DNA of 64,000 nt from Metridium senile (Eukaryota > Cnidaria > Anthozoa > Actiniaria > Metridiidae), in contig OX459104.1 in the NCBI GenBank assembly GCA_949775045.1, positions 11,889,655-11,953,654 on the forward strand. The letters are read 5' to 3'. The notes below the pieces were generated by a model. The model worked only from the letters and a program-made list of their open reading frames with translations. It did not search any database and was not told where the DNA came from. Positions 11,034 through 23,243 of this stretch are shown here, piece by piece (the first letter of the stretch is position 1; each line of letters opens with the position of its first letter). Position numbers and translations under genes: made by a program.

Positions 11034-12990
11034 TTACCAAAAGTCGCTATTTCTATGCTTTGTACTGGCTCGATGTTCTGCATCACAATTTCTCCTACAA
11101 CGACAGAAACAGGTAAGTCCATAACGGTGCAGTATCACTGTTTGTAGTGGTTGCTGTAATATTGTGGTGGTGTAAGCAAAGTAAAAGTAAGCCAATGATC
11201 TCGTTAGTAGGAATGGGCAATGCTTTGATGTCAGCATGTCGTTTGTGATACTCTAAATGAATCTTATGCCAGTTGAAGTGGAATAATGGTGAACAGTGAC
11301 TTCACATCAAAAGTCACAAGTTTGTGATCGTCTGAAATGTGAATGGACTGAATGGCATTGATAAAGCCGTCAGTAGATCATAACCGATGGGTGGATTTCG
11401 AAGTGAGTTGTTGTAAAATGGATATTAGGTAGTTAGACAGTTTGTAAGGAGGTGACCCACCAAAAGGCACTATAGGTCCCATTTGTATGTGTGGTTTTTG
11501 AAGTTTGCAAAGTTCTTATCGTTTGGGTGTCTGAAGAGCTGAACACACAAGTCGATAATAGCAGAGGTAATCTAAAATGCCCACTTTCTTGAGTGCAAAA
11601 ATTTGATGTTGAGCCTGTGTTTTAATGAAGTTGTATGGTCATTAGTCAGTTGACCATAGGCGTATATCTCATTAACAAGCACTTCCGTCTTTCTAAAGCA
11701 GTCTGTGTTCTCCGCAACAACAGTAACCCGTCGATTGTCAGCAGGTAGTATCATAATGCCATTTTCGTTCTTGAGTCATTTCAGTAATCACTGTTCATCC
11801 CGTCTTAAGATGCTTTTGTGTCAGGGTGTGGATTGTACGACAGAAGAGATACTGGCTCTAATGTTATCATTTTCAGGCCAAAGTATGTCACTCTTGCAAA
11901 AGAGGGATGCACCAACACTAGAAACAATTCTGTCAGTAGGTGTGTGTTTGGTGAGGATGAGTGTTTGAGTCCCTATGAGAGTACTTGTGTTTCACGGTGA
12001 TCTAGTGTTTACAAAGAGGTGTTCCTAACCCAGTTGTCACCCTGTTTTCATTAATTTCTGCCTTTGTGTTCTTGTGGTCTGTTAAGTTTCTGTACGTATC
12101 AAGCGTGGCATTGGTCAACAATTTTGTGTGCCCCTTTGTTGGTGATGTCCTGTATGGCATCAAATTATAATGATGGTAAACATTATGTGAGCTGATGTTG
12201 TATGTGTTGTAACTGTCTGTTGTAATGTTTCAGTTGTCAGTGGTTGCTGTTGATCCGTGCTTTGATCTGCCAGTCTTGTAAAATCTACGGTAAGTACAGC
12301 GTTTTGGGTGTTGAATGGATACTTGATCTTGCCACAGGCTAGAACAAGACTGGGATCTTTGCAGTGGAGGTAAAACCAAAACTGTTGATGTGTCTGTCTG
12401 ATCGTTACTATGAGTGAGATGTAATGTGTGGTACTTTCTTCGCTGTTGCGTCAAGGTGAATGCCTAAGAGTGAATGGTCTAAACCCAAGTGTTAGCAATG
12501 TTGCTGTGTTGTGATCTCCCTGGTGTTAGTTGTCTTGAGAAAGACTGTTGCTGTTGGTGTTTGACGTTTCAACAACCTGAGCAAAAGTCATCATCAGAGT
12601 AAAGAAATGGAAAGCTAGTGGTCATATTTATATGCCTTGGTAATGTTGTTGAAATGCATGTGCATTGGTATGTTGTTCATTTATTGTTGTTAAGCATCGT
12701 ACTAGCGGTGTATTTGAAGATGTCAATGAGTCTATCATAAAATGCAGGTAAAGTTTGGCAGTGGTTAATGGATTCTGTTGTAAATTTGTGTATCACCTTT
12801 CGAGTAAACAGTGTAGTGATTAGTGCAGTGTACAATGCAGGTGGCAGATCCCCAGTCAATGTTGTGTTCAGTGTGTTTGTGTGTTAAGCAATGTTAGGGT
12901 CTTTGTTTTTCATACCACGTTTGTGTTCAATCGGGTCTAGTGTTTAAAATATTTTCAGTATTATCACAGTCGGAACAAGTTATATTATAA
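11034..12990 (-). pseudogene. Penelope-like reverse transcriptase fragment, minus strand (copy A)
   Basis: Read leftward from about 12860: DLPPALYTALITTLF...HCQTLPAFYDRLIDIFKY; then MILPADNRRVTVVAENTD (11754 leftward), the ILPADKG-type motif of Penelope-like RTs; then PIVPFGGSPPYKLSNYL, KLVTFDVKSLFT (a D-containing RT motif) and VMDLPVSVVVGEIVMQNIE. Frameshifts and stops separate the pieces. The catalytic DD motif and the GIY-YIG domain are not present. It faces away from the plus-strand partner starting near 13000, giving a head-to-head pair. Confidence 0.7.
12563..12599 (-). ncRNA. Hammerhead-ribozyme-like motif (degenerate), copy A
   Basis: On the minus strand: CTGATGATGACTTTTGCTCA, GGTTGTT, then GAAACGTC. 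This keeps the CUGAUGA and GAAAC cores expected of hammerhead ribozymes, which are known in Penelope-like elements. Copy B at 25277-25313 has the same motif with CGAAAC. Stem II would be short (GAC/GTC), so folding needs testing. Confidence 0.35.
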
Positions 12991-14410
12991 ACGTTTTAAT
13001 ATCATGGCAGGTTTGTGTGCACCCAAACCTGACATAATATTAAGACGTTTATTGACTGTACATAAACGTTGCATGAAAAACAAAGACCCTAATAATCACA
13101 TTGCTGAGCACACAGACACACTGGACACAACATTGACTGGGGATCTGCTGCCTGCATTGTACACCGCACTAATCACTATGCTGTATACTCAAAAGGTGAT
13201 ACACAAATTTACAACTAAATCCATTAACCACTGCCAAACTTTACCTGCATTTTACAATGGACTCATTGACATCTGCTAGCACACCGCTAGTACGATGTAA
13301 ATACACCAAATACACACTTACTGACAGCATTGTTTCTAGTGTCGATGCATTCCTCTTTCGCAAGAGTGACATACTTTGGCCTGAAAAGGATAACATTAGA
13401 GCCAGTATCTCTTCAGCCATACAATCAACACCCAGACATGAAAGCATCTTGGGATGAGATGATCAGACAGCACTGAAATGATTCGAGAACGACAATGACA
13501 TTGTGATACTACCTGCTGACAAGGGATGGGTTACTGTTGTCATGGAGAATACAGACGACTTTGGAAAGATGGAATCTCTTATTAATCAGAAAGACACCTA
13601 TGGTCAACTGACTAAAGACCATACAACACACCCTCAACAACAAACTACTCGCACTCAAGAAAGCACACATTTTCCATTACCTCTGCTACTATCGACTTTG
13701 GTTTTCAGCTCCTTAAATACCGAAACAAAAAGAACTTCACAAACTTCACAAACCACACATACAAATGCGACCTATAGTGTCTCTTCGTGGGTCACTAACT
13801 GACAAACTGTCTAACTACCCGAGATCCATTTTACAGCCACTCGCTACCAAATCCACACATCAGTAAATCTACTTACAGCTTGTCAATGCCATTCAGACCA
13901 TTCACATTTCAGACAATCACAAACTTATGACTTTTTAGGTGAAGTTACTGTTCACTAGTATTCTACTTCAACTTGTATCAGACTACACTCACAGTACTAT
14001 AAAACTACGTGCTGACAAAACAACATTGTCTATATCTTCTAACGACATCATTGGCTTGCTTTCACTCTGCCTTCCATCCACTTACTTTCAGCAGCAACTG
14101 TTACAAACAATTACATGGCACAGTCATGCACCATCTAGTTTCTGTTGTTGTAGCAGAAATTGCCATGCAGAACATTGAGCCCTTACAACATACAAATAAT
14201 CATACATTACGATGACAAAATCATAACTGCACTACTTCCTGACGGCAATTACCTATTTCATTGCCACTTAAACAATCAAAAAGTTCATATAAAAAGTTCA
14301 CCAATGAGAATTAAGAGAATGGTGCTCAACAAAGTAAGAATCGCTTACACATCATTGTTTACTGTAGACCCATCCACACTGAAAGACAAGGCACCAATCG
14401 ATAGATAGTG
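12991..14410 (+). pseudogene. Penelope-like reverse transcriptase fragment, plus strand (copy A)
   Basis: Begins with an open frame at 13004-13279 (MAGLCAPKPDIILRRLL...). Part of it (13130-13260) is the inverted match of 12700-12860. A deletion relative to copy B follows at about 13296. Then come ILPADKGWVTVVMENTDDF (13503 on), STIKLRADKTTL and HGTVMHHLVSVVVAEIAMQNIE in shifting frames. The DD motif region reads LRYDDKIITAL, damaged compared with HYTDDIITAL in copy B. Ends near 14410 without thumb or GIY-YIG. Confidence 0.68.
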
Positions 14411-15132
14411 TTATTAATGCAAAACCGTGTATGCAGGCAGCTAGGTAGGCAGGTATTGGAAACGCCACAACACACTCAAAGACACTACTGTCATGTTCAT
14501 GTGGGGGGAAAAGGCTTTCTTTTTCCAGGCTATTTTATTTATAGAGAAAGTTATATTGTTATTATGCCTTGTTGGCTTCTATTTCCTTTTGTAGAATATG
14601 ATCAATGCTAAATGTTTGGTATGTTTTATGATAATTTATTTTCTTCATTTTATTTTAGTCTTCTTTTTTTTGTTCTTGTCTTTGTTTGTTTAATGTTTGG
14701 ATTACTTAGATATGGAGCATTTACATAAATCAGCACTAAACATGCACATTCAATTTTACATATTAGCACAATGGCTGGAAAGTTAGCTTTGCTTAAACTT
14801 CTTTAACTTCTTTTCAAAACTAGCAAAGCATTGTATTTTATATCCCAGAATCTAATGCTGGCAAAAAAGAAATATTTACTCCTTGTAATTTATCACCCCA
14901 GGTTCTCACTAATTCAATGACAAAAAAATAAAATATAGGAGGTAGTCATCCTTCCAACATCAGCAGTTATACAGATGATTCTGTATGTAATTATGTTGAT
15001 GGATATCTAGTCATAGACGGAAATGAGTGCACAACCAAATACAGCAAGAGAGATAGAACCATATGCTAATAAGCACCAATAGTGCATAGCAATGTTAAGA
15101 CACATGGAACTAAAAAAGACGAATGGCATAGG

Positions 15133-16203
15133 TGTGACAATTTAGTATTAGTAAAATTTACATAATTGTGCTTTTTTTGATTAAGCATTGAACATTGCGT
15201 TTCTTAGTTATATTGTAGTGTGATGTAACCCGTATTGTTAGATTATGTAACCTAAATACGCCAACGCCAGAAACATATTCAGTCATCGACAGTTAGTTGG
15301 ATGATGATTAAGCTAATCAATCCGCAGTGATTTCAAGTCTTTTTCAGTACTGGTCAGTTTACTAAAATCTTCAAATCCAGATGTAAAAGAAGAGAGAGTC
15401 TTCGATAGTCATACCAGAAGTAAAAGAAGAGAGAGTCTTCTCAGTATAAACAGAGTCGCATGAAGAGAGATTCTTCAGTGGCCTTAAAAACACTCTGAAT
15501 TGGAAACTCATTCCAATTATCTACACCGACATACAGTCAAAGGAATTCCTCCGCTGGTTAATTTATAAGAAGAATACTGAATTAACTGAAGTAGCTTGCA
15601 GAAATCGACTGTAAAGTCACCGAGCTGGAAATATTGAAAGAAACCCTGAAGTCAACAGCTTGGGAAGCTATAAGTACTGGCGTAATAAGAACTGTGCACT
15701 TTATTGACAATTATCCTTGTAATACTCGAAGAAAAAAAAAACGTTGTACAAAAATATCTTATAAGTTATTATACATCAATAATTATATTGAAACTTAATT
15801 ATAGAGTAATAATTTCATTGATAAGTTACTAGAGTACAAACACTAAAAGTGTGCAATACTTTGTACTATTTACCACTAAATAGTGTTGATTAAACAATAG
15901 AGAACAAAAGAATTTAGCAGTATTTAGTGGTATTTATGTTGCACACTTTTAGTGTTTGTACTCTATATATCAATTATCATATTAAAACTTAGTTATAGTG
16001 TAATAAGTACATTAATAAGTTATTATATATCAATAATTATATTGAAACTTAATTATATAGAAACAGTAATAATTTACTTTAAACATAAGTATATGTATGA
16101 AGTTAATAATGAAGTTCAAATTAAAGTATTATCTGAATGCATGAAAGTGTTGGTTGGATTTTGGAGGGGGCACAAGAAACCCACCTGTGACTCTCGGGTC
16201 ACA
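15133..16203. mobile_element. Solo LTR, 1071 bp, with 5-bp target duplication
   Basis: Starts TGTGAC and ends GTCACA (TG...CA with 6-bp inverted termini), flanked by ATAGG on both sides (15128-15132 and 16204-16208). The paralogous site in copy B (about 28219-28230) reads GGCATAGGTCAAAGG with a single ATAGG and no insert. This is the expected structure of an LTR-retrotransposon insertion reduced to one LTR. Contains a nested 134-bp palindrome and an imperfect repeat AAAAGAAGAGAGAGTCTTC (15390-15455). No internal gag-pol remains, so the superfamily is unknown. Confidence 0.85.
15831..15964. repeat. 134-bp palindromic MITE nested in the solo LTR
   Basis: AGAGTACAAACACTAAAAGT is inverted at the right end (ACTTTTAGTGTTTGTACTCT, with GTGTGCAA/TTGCACAC next inside). 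The centre shares ACTAAATAGTGTTGAT with the palindrome at 6121-6188. AT-rich direct repeats (AATTATATTGAAACTTAATT-like) flank it at about 15780 and 16035. Confidence 0.8.
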
Positions 16204-16530
16204 ATAGGTCAAAGGTCCGATGTGCTGATATAGTCTAGATGAGAGTTATGTATTTGAAGAATACACACCATAGCACAATGAAAGGAGTTTTTTTCGTTAT
16301 GTCAGAAAGATTGTGAAGAATTCAAATCAGAGATGTGGAAAGGACTGGTAGAGATGTACCAAACAAAGATGATGTCCCTTTGTGTGGGTTATTTCAATAG
16401 AATGGACAGAAACTGTCTTACTTCTGCCTACTCTGCAAGTTGGAGAACAATGTACACCGAGAAGAAAAAAACTGTGCGAGTGGATGCAGAAGAATAAATT
16501 TGCCATACCTTCTTACCGTCCTATTCAAAG

Positions 16531-18923
16531 TCCTTTACATATTATATTATTTACAACACCATTGTTATGATAATTTGTGTACACGTGATTGGTCGACCAG
16601 TGTTTAAATACCCTGATGCATAAATTATCGATCACTCGTTTCAAGATGGACAGAGAAGTACTAGGCATAAAAATCACTAAGAAATCCCGAAAAGAGACTG
16701 ATTGTAAGCAAAATAGGAGACCAAGAACCAAGACCAAAAAAGAGAGGAAATGTTTATTTAGAGTTTATAAGTATATATTTGGAAGTGTTGTTTACACAAG
16801 ATTGACTTGCAAACGGACGAAAACATTCAATGGCAGTGATAATAACATGTTTTTCTACAAATAGTAATTATTACCGAAAGCTTTAACTCATCTACATTTT
16901 ATAAAAATAAATATTGTTGTTTAGCAATATTTTGTTCTTTCAAAAATGCATTATTCAAACATATTGTACACATTAAAGACACCAGCTTTTGAACTCATTT
17001 GTCCATTAAAATTTGATTTTTGAAGAGAAACCAACCAGAGAGCAGCAATGGAATGAAATTTTTGGGATTCAAAAATTGTATGGAGTTGTTACTAGAGACA
17101 AAAAGGCTCCAAATAAACAACCTTTGTGTCTGATCGACAAACAATGATATCCAGCCACATAAAACATTATTATGATATATAGTATTTGAATCGAAAAAAG
17201 GTAAATGCACTATAAAGATATGACAATGAAAGGGTGCAAAGTGTTACAATGACGAATGGGTAAATCCAATAAAATAGTAAGTCAGCGTTAGTCAGAGTGC
17301 AGATACCATGTACCTCATTGCCCACTATGTTCATCAGGCTAATTTAGCATTGGTCTTCCTTTGTCATGTTTACGTTCAGGCAACGTTTGGGCAATGTATG
17401 AAATGTACAATTAAGTTTGAATTAACTTTTGTAATGGATGAACAAATTGATCGCCCTTGCTTTTGTCATAAAATAATAGTTAATATTATTTTGCTATATA
17501 ACTCTGATACTTTGGTGCTCAAATTCAAACCAGCATCAGAACTTACAAAGGAGGAGGATGAAGGCGAGTGATTGAAAAAAAGATTTCAAAAAGATTTCCC
17601 AGAACATTCCCATTATCAAATGCAACAAAAAGCGTTTTCAATCTAGTTTCATTCCCTATGTAGTCATAAAGTGGGATGCTGATCAATAAGTGAAACCTCG
17701 TATATATGCACATTTGATTTTTTTTATATTTTTACATTGAAGCCAATTTATAAGTATTATAAATTTAAGTTAATGCGACAACCATGACATTGCCCTCTAA
17801 ATCGCCACAGGACACGATGTTATATGTAGGCCAACGTGACCTCTATTTTGACAGGCTTGCGTGACGGATCTATCAATCATTAACTCCACGTGCCCGCTAC
17901 GATCTGTCCCTCGGACAGAGCTCTTTGCATTCTCGTGTTCGCGTAGATAAAAGCAAACATGAGACGTCTAAAAGAAAACTTGGATTTTCACAACTGTTTT
18001 GCCTCTGTTCTTGTCCGCTAACTATCCTGACAGGACTTTACCATTACAATGATATGACTCCTATTAGACAAAGCAAACGACTAGAGTCCAGCAACAAACG
18101 AGTAATACCGAAGTTAACGAGGAAATCCCCAGCAGTAAACACAACTAACAGCTATGAGCACGAGGTCAACCACTGAAGCGCTACTTCTGCAGTCCCCATA
18201 GCGTCCCTGCACAAGGTCTACAACCTCAGCTACAACCTCATCAAAGAGAATTAGAGCCATAACCAGTTTTTGTGTTTGACTTTGTCCTAGAGAGCCGCTT
18301 TATCTGTTGTTTTGCTGCAGACTTCTGGACTCCCCGTAATTGGCCTGGTTAGTGCATTTAGAAGTCATTGGAGTACATTACAGTATGGATCCAACTTTTG
18401 CAAATTGTTATTACCAACTTTCGGTGGAAGTGTGTTATGAGACATTACTTTTACAATGAGAACATTTAATTGTAGGACTCTACAACTTGTATGTGACATC
18501 CTCTTAGGACCCTTAATCTCCCAAAGGTTGCAGTAACGCATGGTTGGGGGTACACGTTCCCACAATTTTTCCACAAAGTGGTTTTTGTGGGTTTTCGTGT
18601 CCGGCGTGCTGCCTAGCATAATTTAACCTTAATATTTAGGTAGTCTGCTCAACGGTGCATCTTATAAGTTATGTCACGTAAAACCAGTTTTAAAATTTAC
18701 AAGCTTGGTGCCTTGGTGCATGGGGCAGCGGCCTCCTTAGTCTATACAATGACATACTTGTTTGCTCAATTAAGCAAATTATCGCACGTTTATATTACAC
18801 GAAATATAAATGTATAAATACATTTATCATGAACTGACGGCCGCCGTTCTCTTTACATCATATGGTATATCTATGTATATCTAAGGAAATAGCAGAGTGT
18901 AGTCCACATCAACTGAGAGTGCT
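16531..18923. other. No recognised gene between duplication copy A and the LINE fragment
   Basis: Two open stretches are worth noting only as unknowns. At 16646-16863 (+) a Lys/Arg-rich frame starts MDREVLGIKITKKSRKE. At 17925-18176 (+) a frame contains MTPIRQSKRL and further basic residues. Neither matches a family I know, and neither has clear splice sites. The rest is AT-rich DNA without visible repeats. Confidence 0.3.
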
Positions 18924-19560
18924 AATAATAATAATAATAATAATACGAATATTTATACAGGATAAACCCTTCAACAATACTGCTGTTATCAATGGGGGTC
19001 CTGTTCAAAATTATATAAAGAAACTAATGTGAAAGATAAATTAAAAACTAAGAATACATCTATAAGATATAAAAATTGCAAAAACTAGGAAATATAAAAA
19101 TATATAAAAAGTATAATATAAATATAAAATATCTATCAATCATCAATCTAGAGATTAATAATGTTCATTTGTAGTGTTCAATAATATCCATTTATAATGT
19201 TCATTTAAAAGTTTTTCAAAATGTTTAAAATTGTCTTTCTTATTTCTAATGGAAGTTCATTGTAGATCTGAGCGGCCATGAAGTAACTCCTTTGCGGGCA
19301 TACTCCGTCTTTATACTGGGAAGTGTTAAACTAAGAGTGTTATTTCTTGTGTTCTGTTTATGTTGTTGGATAATGAAGTAATTTTCAAATGGATCGCATA
19401 TATCACCGTCCAGAGTTTTCTTAACTGGGATACAGGCCCGTTTCTTATTGGCTTTCCTCAATGGCTTCTCAAAACCTTAGGACGGTGGTTCTTCAACTGT
19501 TATGAGCGATATATTAAATCCAAACATTGCCTCCTATTTCAAGTTTCAAGCAAACTACTT
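18924..19560 (-). mobile_element. 3'-end fragment of a LINE (RT protein C-terminus, 3' UTR and tail)
   Basis: On the minus strand, 19461-19290 encodes QQHKQNTRNNTLSL and SIKTEYARKGVTSW. After a frameshift it reads RSYFMAAQIYNELPLEIRK, the Tyr-Asn-x-Leu-Pro signature common at the C-terminus of non-LTR retrotransposon ORF2 proteins. The 3' side ends in a trinucleotide tail, (TTA)n on the minus strand, at 18924-18945. Everything upstream of the C-terminus is missing, as in typical 5'-truncated LINE copies. Confidence 0.65.
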
Positions 19561-20938
19561 AAGGTTTCCCGCCATTAGTATTATTACACGGGTTGAGGTT
19601 TCGTCAATGGGGAATACACTTCGTGTATTTGTGGGGTGAAGTGCTCCCATAAAGGTCACACTTTGCCCAATTGACTCACACAAATGGTTGTCGCCCTCTG
19701 AATATACATGGTTAACACGGTAGTAACTAAGGGGCGCAACCAGAGATAGGATAAGGACCTCTCTATGGGGGATTGTGACCCTCTGGAGAGGATTGTGACC
19801 TCGCTTCGCCTCAGGTGTTGTCATGGCCTTGGGGATTGTCACCCCTTGGAGAGGATTGCGACCTCTCGTTGCCAGGCAACTTAGCAAACTTGATGTCTAA
19901 AATAATGACCTACGTTGGAGTACTTCATACCCTTCCCCATTATCCCACAATCCGTTGTTGTGTCTTTACTGTCATGGGTTGGGAGGATTAATATTTTTAT
20001 AATGTATATTAACATTTAACAATATGATATTAATATGATCTCTTAGCTTTCTTTTTATATCATTGTAAACTTGAGTTTTTTTAAATTTCTACTTGCCATT
20101 CAAGTACCTAAATAAACTTGTGCGCACATTAGCATATATTAGCGTCACGAGCGGCTGCTTAAATTTGAGCTCCTGATATTTTAGAATTTTATCCATGATT
20201 TTAGTACTTTTTTGGTTTTTACTCTTAGAACTTCTGTTCTAAGTTGTCCTACAGTATAACTATGCTTTCTTACTCAAGAAACTTTTTGTTTTCTCGCTGT
20301 TTTTGGTGGAAATGCTGTGCTGGCCTTCAAACTTCCCGCCAATGCTTGACAAATGGACATCATTTTGGTCAAAACCCACTTGATTCTGGAACTTGGAATG
20401 TTATGAAATCTTTTGGAATACTACGACCATTTACAGGAAAACGTAAACGATCTAAAGATTTATCCATCAGATAAAACCAATCCTTTCACAATCTACTCAT
20501 GGCAAATTAAATATTCAAGATTTGTACCCTCGTTCATCTTGGCTGAACACCGTTCACAAACACATCCTTCACAAACATTTAAACAATCCTCACCGAAAAA
20601 CACACATTATACCACAAAGTATAATGGGATTTTTATGAAGCGCCGAGCTGATTAATTGAATTAGGGCCTCCGGAAGGATCAACATTTTGTGGGCTAGGGT
20701 ACACATTCCTTCATGATGTGTAACCGGAATCATGTGAAGATTACTGGTCAAATAGTACGATTTGTGCTGCATTACTCCAATCTTTGTTCAACGTTCACAT
20801 TGCAAACAACAATCAGAAAGTTTTAAAGTTTTATCATCTCTTCAACTCCAGTGTTTAAGGCAAGTATATGTTGTGGGTATATTTGCCTGCATAAGCTTAC
20901 GCTTTTCTGACTCGGCTGTTTTCCATCTTCTAATAGTT
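19561..20938. other. No gene seen; local GATTGTGACC repeats
   Basis: Between 19740 and 19870 a motif of the form GGATTGTGACCCTCTGGAGA recurs three to four times (GATTGTGACC, GATTGTCACC, GATTGCGACC). The remainder is AT-rich. Upstream of the SGNH ORF (20240-20930) no exon or promoter element can be named. Confidence 0.35.
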
Positions 20939-21490
20939 ATGGCACCACGTATTTTACTTTTGGGTCATTCCATTATCAAGAGGTTAATGCAGTTTGCAAA
21001 CAATTCCTCTAACTTCCATCTGAATTTCAATATTGGAAAGCCAAGCAATGTTAAGTGGCACAGAGTCGGCGGTTACGATTACCATTATGATTTACACGTG
21101 TTGGAATCTTTCAAGCCCAATATCGTCCTCTTGCAACTGGGCACAAATGACCTGTGTAACCGTTCTGCTGTTTCAGTCGGCTCAGATATTGAAGAATTAG
21201 TTCACCTGCTGCACAACGTTTATGGCGTAAAAAGTGTTTGTGTGTGCCAAACTGTTAGTAGAGGAACAGCTTACGAAGAGTTTAATACAGAGGTTGGCTT
21301 GCTGACGCAATACTTGCGTGTGGTTTTGGAGCCATTACCTTATGCCTTTTTCTGGGGTCACAGGGGGTTTTGGAATTCATCGCAGAACTTTTTATCGCGC
21401 GATGGCGTTCATTTGAACAAAATCGGTCAAATCAAATTGTATCATAGTTTACGAGGGGCGGCGCTGAAATGTATACGTTTGCTATATTAA
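20939..21490 (+). CDS. SGNH/GDSL-hydrolase-like protein, probably retroelement-derived
   Basis: The open frame extends from 20762, but the recognisable domain starts at the ATG at 20939 (MAPRILLLGHSIIKRL), giving about 183 aa. The block I motif appears as GHSII (Ser nucleophile), the block III motif as LQLGTNDL (Gly and Asn), and the C-terminal block V as SRDGVHLN (Asp and His). All four expected catalytic-type residues are therefore visible. SGNH domains of this kind are known as accessory ORFs of Ngaro/DIRS-type retrotransposons, and a gag-like remnant of such an element lies 450 bp downstream (21943). There is no signal peptide at the 20939 start. It is the best-preserved ORF in the 9-29 kb region, but whether it belongs to the downstream element or to another one is inference. 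Confidence 0.65.
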   Translation: MAPRILLLGHSIIKRLMQFANNSSNFHLNFNIGKPSNVKWHRVGGYDYHYDLHVLESFKPNIVLLQLGTNDLCNRSAVSVGSDIEELVHLLHNVYGVKSVCVCQTVSRGTAYEEFNTEVGLLTQYLRVVLEPLPYAFFWGHRGFWNSSQNFLSRDGVHLNKIGQIKLYHSLRGAALKCIRLLY

Positions 21491-21942
21491 TAGTTGTTGA
21501 GTATGTCGTGGGTTGCGCAATGTTTAATAACAAAGCCTTATTTAACGTTGAGTTATCGGGATTAATTGCTCAGACACGTATTTGTTTATTGCCGCCAGTG
21601 TGCCTGGCTTTTTTATGCAATTTTATGTTGGTGTTCGTTTGTTTGTTTGACACTTTGAGATTCCATTGGAGTGTACAACCATTTGGCGGCCTTTAACAAG
21701 ATGTGCTCTATTCACTCAGTATTCTCAAGTATATTTATTTGTAAGACGTTATACCACAAACTCGATTATACTCTTTATTGATAATTTGGGATGGTTGTAG
21801 TCCTCCCTTTATGCATATTTGTGTTGTTTATTGCAACGTTATACCAGGCGGCACCACCCCCTTTTCCTCTTAGACAATTAACTCTCATCTTCGGTGAAAG
21901 GTTTTTGTCTATTGTACTTACTACGATATTTTGTTTCAAGTC

Positions 21943-22410
21943 ATGTCTCCAAAAAGGGGTTCTCGTCATACTTCTGGCAACCATACACAGTACGCAGAAC
22001 AGCAACTCACTAGCCGCCCAAGAAAATGGGCAAGATGATTGGCCGATCTAACTGAGACTCGCCACGTGGAACCTTCGCAAACCTCCCAACCTGGTACGAT
22101 GGCCGTAAACATCGAGGCACTAAGCACCAGCATATCCGCTGCGCTATCGCAAGCTGTAGAGACCAGTTTGGGAAACAGTTTAGGAAGCAGTTTTAACCAA
22201 CCAACAAACAACCAACAAACTTCAGTCGCGCCTGTGGGCATCGCCTCCGTGGTCTACGAGACAGATACAATCACAGCCAGTAGTTTAGGTACTAGCACCC
22301 TAGAGAAGCCCGCCTCGCCGCTCTTCTCTAGCATTGCTATCCCTTTGGGTAGCAATGTTAGCGATAAAATCAAAGCAAAAATTTGGGCGAACGAGTTTGT
22401 CAGGCAAATC
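21943..22410 (+). pseudogene. Gag-like ORF remnant of a DIRS/Ngaro-type retroelement (copy B)
   Basis: Begins MSPKRGSRHTSGNHTQ and meets the same TGA after PRKWAR as copy A. It is then open through a Ser/Thr/Gln-rich region to SNVSDKIKAKIWANEFV. It lacks the extra stop found in copy A, so it is the less decayed of the two. The SGNH ORF just upstream is not present in copy A. Confidence 0.5.
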
Positions 22411-22743
22411 AAATGTCTTTACTTTTGCAAGGCACCCAAACCAACTCGTGTGTCCTGTAAAGGCATTATCAGATTGTATGGTAATTTGCATTTCAATTTT
22501 AAGGCCCTTTATTTTCAGACACGTGTGGAGATGTAGTGTTCCAGGAAGCCTTCTCTACAGATGCTGCCGAATCTCATTCGAAAAGCATACTTGGCGGTTT
22601 GAGGTCTCTCAAATAGGATGCTCTATAGTTTTAGATGTGGAAGGGGGGATCACTATGGCTCGGAATGGTAGCAACATTGTGGATCATGTTCAGTTGATAT
22701 CAAGTCAAGAAAAAAAGATCCCCATTAAAACTATTGGGCTCTA

Positions 22744-23088
22744 AATACAGGAAAACAAGCAAAGCCATTCACTAAAGAGCAAAAGTCTTATCTTGAGGAA
22801 AAGTTCAATACTGGTCAGGAAACAGGTTATCAGCTTGATGGAGGAAGATGAAGAAGATCATGTTGCCACAGTAAAAGAAAATGCTTTCACCTGCACACGA
22901 ACAGCCACAATTAAAGAGTTTCAGAAAACAGAACCTATCAACTATGACACTTAAACTATTTGTAAAAAAAAGGAAAGCTTGATGAAGCTCAGCGTTGTAT
23001 TGCTTTGCACGATATGCAAATATTTTGATGTGGATTGCAAGGATATAAAAGTCCAAGGAAAAGCTCCATATATTGAACTACTAGAAAT
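22744..23088 (+). pseudogene. Zinc-finger-type transposon protein fragment (copy B)
   Basis: Counterpart of 10204-10545. TGKQAKPFTKEQKSYLEEKF and then CIALHDICKYFDVDCKDI, KAPYIELLE are readable with frame changes. KAPYIELLE is the better preserved version of the terminal motif. No complete domain. Confidence 0.35.
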
Positions 23089-23243
23089 TACTGTTACAAT
23101 TATTGCTCTTTTATACATTTTTTTTTCATTAACATTTCTTAGTTATACATGTATAAAATATACTATGCATAATATTTACAGCGTTTTAATATATTTTAGA
23201 GATTTATTTGTATCAATAATCATATATTGTTTTTAAATATTTA

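Larger units (their letters stand above)
9225..16530. repeat. Segmental duplication, copy A (composite of dead elements)
   Basis: This block is repeated in direct orientation at 21767-28540. Shared order: gag-like ORF remnant, zinc-finger-type transposon remnant, minus-strand Penelope-like RT, plus-strand Penelope-like RT, then a stretch at 14790-15130 and 16204-16530. Copy A differs by the solo LTR at 15133-16203, by 10704-11310 (replaced in copy B), by lacking about 736 bp of the plus-strand RT fragment, and by extra sequence at 14410-14790. Similarity in matched parts looks around 95%. Confidence 0.9.
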
